Positions 57,092 through 64,000 of a DNA stretch of 64,000 bases are shown piece after piece. Numbering within the stretch: the first letter of the stretch is position 1; each line of letters begins with the position of its first letter. Where the stretch lies: assembly GCA_964017195.1 (NCBI GenBank), contig OZ024895.1, positions 12,640,501-12,704,500 on the forward strand. The letters run 5' to 3'. This DNA is from Siderastrea radians. Lineage: Eukaryota > Cnidaria > Anthozoa > Scleractinia > Rhizangiidae. Made by a program: the position numbers and the translations under genes. The notes under the pieces are model-generated. The model was not told where the DNA came from. It searched no databases and was given only the letters and a program-made list of their open reading frames with translations.

Positions 57092-58078
57092 ATGGAGTTT
57101 TCCATGGAAAAATTAGGGATAAAAGTGTTAATGAAAGAGCAGTACGATGCCGAATTTGAGGTCCTTTTTGAAAACCACATGTAAGTGAAAAAGTTTCCTC
57201 AATAAAGATTATTATTATTATTATTATTATTATTATGCCTTATTAAAGAGCTATATGTGTAGAAAAAAGGTGTGCTGGTGGCATTGCCGACAGGCTTCGG
57301 AAAATCGCTTATCCGGTGTTACCCTCGATGTTCGATTACATTCGAAGCGGCTGTGGGGCAAGATTCTGTTGTTATCGTAGTTTCGCCTTTGAGCGCGTTT
57401 ATGAGAGACCAGGTGCAAAAACTGGAAGGAGTGTTGAATGTGTGTGTCTCACAAAGTGTGGGAGAAGGAGAAGGGGAAGGAAAAGTCACCATCCCGGAGG
57501 ATAACAAGAAATGTTGTTTGATGTTTGGGCACCCTGAAGTATTCGATTCGTGGACAACAAGAATGTTGCCAAAATGCTTAAAGCGAAAGGGTGCCAGCCA
57601 TTGTTGTGGACGAGGCTCATTTGGTTTTTGAATGGTATTTATATAATATATCTTTTCTTTTAGTCGTGTTGCTTTGTTTTCAAACTTGAAGTAACTGAGT
57701 GTGCATGTGTACAATGTACATTTTTAAAAGATTATGTTCACTGCAAATGCTAATAGTTTTTATTACTTATATTAAAACCATCTGATCAGAATAGACCAAT
57801 TTCCTACTGAATGCGTTATTATTTTCAATCAAAACCGTTAAAAAGTCATGTTGTTTGATAAATAGACATCCTTGAATATATCTAATTGGTTCCCTGCTAG
57901 CTAGAAAATATCAAACCATTGTAATTTATATCCAAGGACTGTTACCCCAAACTTGCTGCAGTGTACCTCACTGGCTAATAACTTGCAATAGTTTTTTATT
58001 GGCATTTATTGTATTTTTAAAATCTTTCATATGACCCCACAGACTGTACAGCTTTTACTTTTATCGCGCATAAATAAA

Positions 58079-58112
<34 letters not shown>

Positions 58113-59539
58113 CTACATTTTTTATCATTCAAACCAGTTAATAACTGGCTTGTGAAATGAAAGCAATCAAAAAGCGTAAATACCCAGAGAGAGGTTCTCA
58201 TCCATGCAACTCATGTTTTCAGAGATTAAATAAAGAGCAACCCATGAAAAGAGAAAGATGGATGGGAAATGAACCATTTTATGGGATGGTGTACTTCAGT
58301 CATTGCATAATTACAAATTAAACATCACGTGGGACACAGATTTATATTTATACCTTCTTTTCTGTTTTTTGTTAAGGGCCACATTTCGTCCAGCATATGG
58401 AAGAATAAGCCTGTTAACAAATTTGTTCCCATCTGAGTGTCACTACTGGCACTTACAGGCACAGCAACAGCGGCTACAAAAAGTGGCATTGTAACTGCCT
58501 TAGGACTGTCCACCCCAGTAACAGTTGAGTGTAGTCCAAACAGGACTTACGCCTCCCATGTGCGTCCTGATAGGGGCGATGACAAATTGGATAGAATTTT
58601 GCAGCCAATTGTTGCACTCAAATCAAAGAGGCTGGAAACGTCCCTCACTCTTATTTATGGAAATCTAGAAACAGTTTCAGGCTGTTTCCTGTATTTTCCA
58701 ATGAAATGGGCAAAGACCAATACCACCCTTCAGCGAACCTTCAGCAAAGAACAGACTTTTTACCATGTATCATGCCCAATATTCCAAGCATGAGAGAAGG
58801 AGAATAGTAGATGAACTAGTAAATGGGAAATCAAGCCACCGTGTGTTGTTTGTGACTGTGGCATTTGCAATTGGGATTGACTGCAATGACATTCACAGAA
58901 TTGTTCACACTGGGGTAAGATACACGAGGTTGGGAGGGCTGGCAGAAATGGCCTTGCAGCTTGGGCTGGCGCTTATTATTATTCTTATGACATTCCAAAA
59001 GCCTGTAAAAAACATACCAGAAGCCATGCGGTCCTATGTCCAGTCCAAGGAATGTAAAAGAAAAATTATTTTAAATCATTTTGATCACGAGGTTCCAGAC
59101 AATCAACCTCAAGATCACACATGCTGTGACTTTCACAGGCTACACTGTCAGTGTGAAAACTGTATGCTTGTGCATGCAGCTGAACAGGTTGAGGCACTCA
59201 GCGTTCAAGATGAGTCTGAGATGACCCTCACTGAACAGAATGAGGGTAACTCCCAATTATTTACTTCTGAGGCCAAACTTAAAATCAAACAAGACATGGA
59301 GAAATATAGATTTCAACTCCAAAAAGATATTGGGAGAAGCACTAGCTGTGCGCAATGTGGCCCTGTCCAGTGGGTTTCCGATTGAAATGATTTCTTTGGT
59401 CCTTGAACACTTGCCAGACCTTATCTCTGTACAAAAGAAGGAATCCATCTTACAAGTGTACAGTAAAGATATGGCTGCAGATTTTTTCAGTATTATTCAG
59501 AAACACCTTCCCAAGAAGACATGTGCAGTAGAATCTCCA
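57092..59539 (+). pseudogene. RecQ-like DNA helicase, frameshifted
   Basis: Exons 57092-57180, 57263-57634 and 58377 onward. Visible helicase parts are the upstream region MEKLGIKVLMKEQYDAEFEV, motif I LPTGFGKSLI, VVIVVSPLSAFMRDQV, motif II VVDEAHLVFEW (another frame), FRPAYGRISLL, motif III-like LALTGTATAA, SPNRTY, LIYGNLETVSGCFLYF, RVLFVTVAFAIGIDC, motif VI as EVGRAGRNGLA (another frame), and a RecQ-type zinc region (CKRKIILNHFDHEV...HTCCDFHRLHCQCENC). At least six frame changes, including one in the A run at 57263. RecQ helicases unwind DNA 3' to 5'; this copy cannot make the full protein. The second intron ends in a retroelement tail with a TCTG repeat (about 58065-58115). Confidence 0.85.
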
Positions 59540-59933
59540 TAATGTGAACCATCAGGGGAAACAAAAATAACAGTAATATTTCAGTGAGAATTTTATGGAG
59601 CAGGGGTAACTAATAAGCAAATAACTGTAGTTTGAGTCATTTGGGATTCCATGTTGTTATTGGGACCTTATGAATGTTTATTAGGGCTTAATTGCACCCC
59701 CACCCCCTCCACCACAAAAATTGCCTCATTGGTGTGAAGTGGCTATTACACTGTAAGTTAGAGTGGAAAGTACTCGTGTACACTGTATCAGCAATATGTT
59801 ATACACTATGGAAGTGAAATTCCTCATTTTGTGGGACTGAAAATATAAATTTTATTCAGTTGACAAATTTAAAGTAATACCAATATTTATGTAACATAGT
59901 GAAGAAAGCTGATGCCCTAGGGAATGTATATTA
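59540..59933. other. No gene seen
   Basis: Noncoding sequence between the helicase pseudogene and the TA-flanked element. Confidence 0.4.
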
Positions 59934-60916
59934 CAGTCAACGCGCTTCACGCATGAACGGTCAACTTCAAATATTCATCGAGTAATTCATTCTTCGATTT
60001 CATTCTTCGAAAAATTTAGCGATTCTTTGAAACTTGGATTCTATATTCGAAACACCAATTTAGTTATTCGAAATTCTTTTTGTAACATCGCAATAATAAT
60101 TTAAACTTTCCGAACAGGAACTGAAAAGTTATTCTTGTTTTTAGCTCAATTTTCCGGTCTGTCACGCGTGATATTTTTATTGTTTTCAAGCCCGGCGCAA
60201 TAAATGGCGACAGAAATAACCCTTAAAGAGAAAATCGTCAACAGTAATCCTTAGAAAGAAAATCCAAAGGAGTCTCTAATTTTAACAAGGTAACTTATTC
60301 TTTGGCTGGAGGTTTCGTGGCTTAATCGAAAACCCGCAGAAAATAGAAACAACAACCGCCACAATTTTATACCTGTAACGGTGTTCGCCGCGGTGTGTTG
60401 CGGTGTACATAGGTTTGCACATGATCGGAACATGAAAGTTTAGGTTTCCTAACTCCAAATGGTAAGAAATTCGCTTGGGAGCTTTTACGATCCTGGTAAA
60501 TCTTTGCCTTCTTATGCAAGGAACCAGTAAACCTTTGCCTTCTAATGCAAGGAACGCAATCATTAACCTTTTCATTGTCAGATATTCCGCCTGTTCCGCG
60601 GAACACGAGAGTGCCGAAAGGAGCTGCTCATAAAACAGTCCACGCGACGACTCAACCATTTTCTTGTGGAGGTAAAGATCCTTGAAAAGGGATAACATCC
60701 CTGAAGTAATTGATAAGCACTTCTTCCGAGTGCGCCATGTAGACGATTTCTGATGTTACGTGTGAACTTTCGAAGAATCGATTTCGTTCATCGAAAAAAA
60801 CTCGTTATCTTTCAGTCTATCTACAAGAATACGTTTATCCAAGTAAAGAAAGGAATGCGCACGTGAAGAATGCAATCTTCATTCCATGACCGTTCATGCG
60901 TGAAGCGCGTTGACTG
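59934..60916. mobile_element. TA-flanked element with CAGT ends (Tc1/mariner-like)
   Basis: Flanked by TA (59932-59933, 60917-60918). Inverted ends CAGTCAACGCGCTTCACGCA and its complement continue through TGAACGGTCA (30 bp, essentially perfect). The interior has further inverted TTCGAA-type segments and a 138-codon minus-strand frame with no recognised domain. Probably a nonautonomous mariner/pogo element. Confidence 0.75.
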
Positions 60917-61472
60917 TAATGTTTATGTTTTCTGAGATTAAACAAATCCTTCATCGAGAGAAATGATCTCTTCGTCTTCCTCCCCATCACTTTCATGAGC
61001 ATCATCACATCCAGAGTCATCGCAGCTGTGTGGATTAGCTCTCTAGTCATTTTTTGTTTTTAGTTAACTAGCAGTGTAAAGCAAATATGTCCAGCTGATC
61101 TAAAGGGCTCTTAGAAATGGAAGGGAAGCTTTGAAGACTCTTTCCTGGCTGATGTTCGAAGGGCTTTTGACTGCTGATAAGTTCAATCATTTCTTTGATA
61201 TCATCAGATGTACATGCATAAGTATGGCTTGCTGACTTGGGGAAATGTTGCTTCCCTGTCATACTGCTTTGATGTTTCGTTTAGCAGTTAACTAGAAGAA
61301 ATGGATCTTTGAACTGCTTTGAGAGTTTTGTTCCCACATATTGCTTTCACAGTACCTTTATCATTCTTGACCATGTTCCATTTAAGGGTCATTGCACCAC
61401 ACAATCTTTGCCCTCCCCACCTTTGGGGTTCACAAACTGACCATGAAGAATATGATGTGCCATGTGTTCACT

Positions 61473-61531
<59 letters not shown>

Positions 61532-62048
61532 CCTTTATTTAACCACGATCTGTTTTAAAGCAAATACATGCTTGAGGGGTCGTGTGTACGTGTGACTAAC
61601 TACCTACCTAAGAAAAATTAATATTACATTGTAATAAACTAAAATAAACGATATTATGTTTTAATAAGATTAAGATTTAAAATTGAAAATCACACATGTG
61701 TTTCGGAGTTGTCTGGATCGACAAACTGCCAAAATTAAGTTTTTTAAATATGGGGTCCATTCTCGCTTTTTTGGAAAACTGCTTGTGGTTGGTAGCGTTA
61801 TTAAAGTAGCTTGACACAACATTCCATAAGACTGCACCTCTGTACCGGATTGAGTTCTTTAAAAACGACGTTGAAAATCGTGGGACAACCGCTTTTAGGT
61901 GTCCTCTTAGATTGTAGGGTCCGTGTCTCCACGTTACCAAATCTGAAATCGTTTTAGGAATCTTTTCGATTACAATATTGTAAAACAGCTTAATAAGACT
62001 GAGTTTGTATAAATCGAGTATTGAGTCCCACTTAGTGATTTCCATCAC
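61473..62048 (-). pseudogene. LINE 3' end with RT C-terminal fragment and AAT tail
   Basis: The minus-strand frame 62048-61677 contains LSLIKLFYNIVIEKIP, YNLRGHLKAVVPRFST, SIRYRGAVLWNVVSSYFN, the C-terminal tail of a Jockey/CR1-type LINE protein. The 3' UTR ends TTAAATAAAGGTT followed by a TTA microsatellite (plus strand AAT repeat at about 61473-61529). 5'-truncated. Confidence 0.75.
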
Positions 62049-62377
62049 CGTATCCGAAGGTGTGTCCCAGGACCTATGACAAATGTAAAGGACCTATGAC
62101 CTATAAACTGTAAAGGACCTATGACAAATGTTATAAAATGCATAGCCTCAAAGGCACATTTCATGCCTCTCGGCTGTGCCCTAAAATAAAACATGAGAAG
62201 TTTCCAGTTCCTTAGACTTTTTTCCCCATCACCTTCTGTCTCTGTGTCATTCAACTGCATCAGAAGCAGTCTCGGCTACATGACCTGAAGTACATAGTTC
62301 ATTCGCTGGTTTTCTTTTGAACTAGTAGGAATAGCAGAGACAGGGGATGGGGCTCTACAGGTGGTGGTGCTTCAGTG

Positions 62378-63239
62378 ATTCTCTTCCCATAGAATGCTAC
62401 TAGTGTTCTTGGCCACAAGACTAACTTGACCAACAGAGAATAATTCAGCTGCTTTATTAGGTTCAACACTCATAACCTCTTTGTCCTTCAGGTTGTCTTT
62501 GGACCAGGAATACAACCTGTCCTATGGAAAAAGATAATGAAAATTAACGTTCAGTTGTTAGCAAAAAATAATGTTCTATTTTACTTCGAAAGTGCAATCA
62601 GCAATAAACAGTGTTATAAATTTTATATTAATGTTACTTTGAAGTTGTAAGACAACTAGTGTATTTTATATGTTTGAAGTATAAGAAAAGGGACAGTTTG
62701 GAATGTATAAAAAAATGAATTTGAAAATTATGCAAACAGAACAAGCTAATTTTTTAAATTGTGAAAGCATTATTTATATCACTGAGGACTTTCAGCCTCA
62801 AAGGATAAATCTGTGATGGCTGGGGAGGTGTTAATAATATTAGTTCGATAGCATGATGTTTACCTCCCTTCGATTGTCATTGTTCTTCTGTCTTCGGACT
62901 CTCACTGGCTTTTTCCTTCTCTACAGCATCAAGGGACTTTCTTGTTTTTCGTGTGAAGCCACAAACAAGTCCTTAAACAACCTCGTTCCCAGATTCAGAA
63001 AAGTGTTTTGCACGACTACAACAGCTGCTGCAACTTTCAGTCGGAAGTCCGTCACCATACACAACAACTAATCCGGTCAACTTTTCCAGAACATTTAAAA
63101 GGTTGTCGTTCTTAGATTTTTCCCCAAACAAATCTATCGCATGTCTTATAGGGCCGGAATTACAACATCTTCAAACGTACTGTAGTTCTACACCTCCAGG
63201 CAAAGCTTTCACTCTTTCATTGGTGTTTTGTCCGCCATT
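62378..63239 (-). pseudogene. ZAD-like zinc-finger-associated gene, decayed
   Basis: Reading minus-strand from near the right terminal repeat, a block reads LFGEKSKNDNLLNVLEKLTG, LVVVYGDGLPTESCSSCC and SRAKHFSESGN, which resembles a ZAD-like Cys-containing module (LFG...N..VLEKL.G....DGLP...C..C). A stop follows NEVV, then FTRKTRKSLDAVEKEKASES. A second open exon after CCATAG (62524-62378) reads DRLYSWSKDNLKDKEVMSVE to a stop. Family assignment is tentative; stops make it a pseudogene. Confidence 0.4.
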
Positions 63240-63495
63240 TTGGTCTCAAGACTCCGCTGGAAAAGGTAACACGGGCTCTAGAAACGGAGGCCAAATCTGG
63301 GAATCTGGGGACGAATTACAGCTACGTTCAATTCCGGTCTAACTGCTCATGCTCAGATTTCAGCCAATGAAAATGCGATCCGAAACGCTTTATCCCAGAG
63401 TCCCTCGTTCCCGACCGCTGGTCTAGGGTAACGCGGACTCTGGGAACGAGATTGGGTTGCTTGAAGTTCGGCACACTCGACGGCAACGTGAAAAT

Positions 63496-63834
63496 ATGGC
63501 TAGAATTTCCTTCTACAAAGAATTAGATAAACTGAGTACCGCTGATTTTTATTCTCAAAATAAGAAACGCTTAATTCCTGCAAGAAAAAAATCTGTTTCA
63601 AATCGAAAGGGTCACCACGAAGAGAGTGAGTAGAGGAGAGGTAAGCGATTGTTGTTTGCTGCCATAAACTGAATTCAGTGAATTAAGCTTATAAAAGCAC
63701 AACCGATCCGTGTTTGGCCATCTTTTAACTTAATACAATGTTGTTTAGGCAGAGTATTATATCAAGTGGAAAGGGTATTCAAGCCTGGAAAACACTTGGG
63801 AGCCAGGGCAAAATTTGAACTCGCGTGCTTTAAG
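63496..63834 (+). CDS. Chromodomain protein, first two exons (partial)
   Basis: Exon 1 (63496-63640) starts [20 protein letters not shown] and ends GGAGAG|GTAAGC. Exon 2 (63749-63834) begins after TTGTTTAG and ends TTAAG|GTG. The join reads [16 protein letters not shown] then [20 protein letters not shown], a chromodomain with its aromatic-cage Tyr and Trp residues, comparable to HP1/CBX proteins that bind methylated histone H3. The frame of MARISF... and the chromodomain frame differ by one base at an A7 tract near 63590: a sequencing error, a real frameshift or a missed start are all possible. The gene continues past the right edge. It begins just outside the 6.5-kb element. Confidence 0.7.
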
Positions 63835-64000
63835 GTGTTTTTTTTTTCTGATTGAGAGCTATTTTCTTCTCACAATTATATTGAAGTATAGTAAGAACAG
63901 TAGGGAGAATTTTATGGTCAAGTAAGACAAGTCGAGATATTACTTTTTTTTAGAAAAATATTACACGAACACACTATTTTAGTAAAACTGTGTATATGGG

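Larger units (their letters stand above)
56924..63454. mobile_element. 6.5-kb Mutator-like element with helicase and zinc-finger-like genes
   Basis: Terminal inverted repeats of 72 bp (56924-56995 and 63383-63454) are identical, starting CAATCTCGTTCCCAGAGTCC and ending AAAGCGTTT. Each can also fold on itself (GTTCCCAGAGTCC...GGACTCTGGGA). A perfect 9-bp direct repeat GGTTGCTTG lies at 56915-56923 and 63455-63463. Inside are a plus-strand RecQ-like helicase starting 96 bp from the left repeat and a minus-strand zinc-finger-like gene starting near the right repeat. A TA-flanked element and a LINE fragment are nested in it. The 9-bp target suggests Mutator; no MULE transposase is visible. Confidence 0.8.

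Noticed and set aside
61319..61595. Frames with poly-Asn or poly-Ile
   Set aside because: They read through the AAT microsatellite tail of a minus-strand LINE fragment.

Overview
The window reads as eukaryotic genomic DNA: GT-AG introns, microsatellites, A-rich retrotransposon tails and densely nested transposons. The gene and repeat content (single-Ig genes of a type I associate with corals, RecQ-like helicase relics, Penelope-like and L1/Tx1-like elements, STPR- and MADF-type genes) suggests a cnidarian, probably an anthozoan such as a stony coral. That assignment is inference. All family names come from motif reading; no search was run.

Host genes are few. At 225-613 (minus) lies the first exon of a membrane-anchored protein. 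Three paralogous single-Ig-domain genes are on the minus strand: an Ig exon at 11502-11906, then two tandem copies with a signal-peptide exon plus an Ig exon (28115-28184 with 26446-26850, and 42891-42960 with 40874-41281). A complete three-exon MADF-BESS DNA-binding protein gene occupies 30132-31602 (minus). The first two exons of a chromodomain gene lie at 63496-63834. Weaker candidates are an STPR-like pseudogene near 1 kb and two small exons near 5 kb.

The rest is mostly mobile DNA. An L1/Tx1-like LINE (12.5-20.4 kb) is broken by a TTAA-flanked element and a pogo-like element. Two nearly identical Penelope-like elements lie head to head at 20.36-24.80 kb. A dispersed 1.4-kb repeat appears at 9.1-10.5 kb and again at 32.2-39.9 kb; the second copy is split by a 6.4-kb inverted-repeat element that itself contains two foldback elements. 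A second LINE (44.3-55.7 kb) is split by an 8.1-kb element with 14-bp terminal repeats, which holds a 5.7-kb TTAA-flanked element with roughly 1-kb arms. Finally, a 6.5-kb element at 56.92-63.45 kb has perfect 72-bp terminal repeats and a perfect 9-bp target duplication, and carries a decayed RecQ-like helicase and a decayed zinc-finger-like gene.

The Ig-gene duplication is useful because one copy supplies the empty site for insertions in the other. This confirms the boundaries of several elements and orders the events: duplication, then LINE insertion, then the 8.1-kb element inside the LINE. The TTAA elements inside the 8.1-kb element are nested within it, but this does not fix when they arrived. 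Gene content does not suggest one pathway; the genes are independent host loci among transposons.
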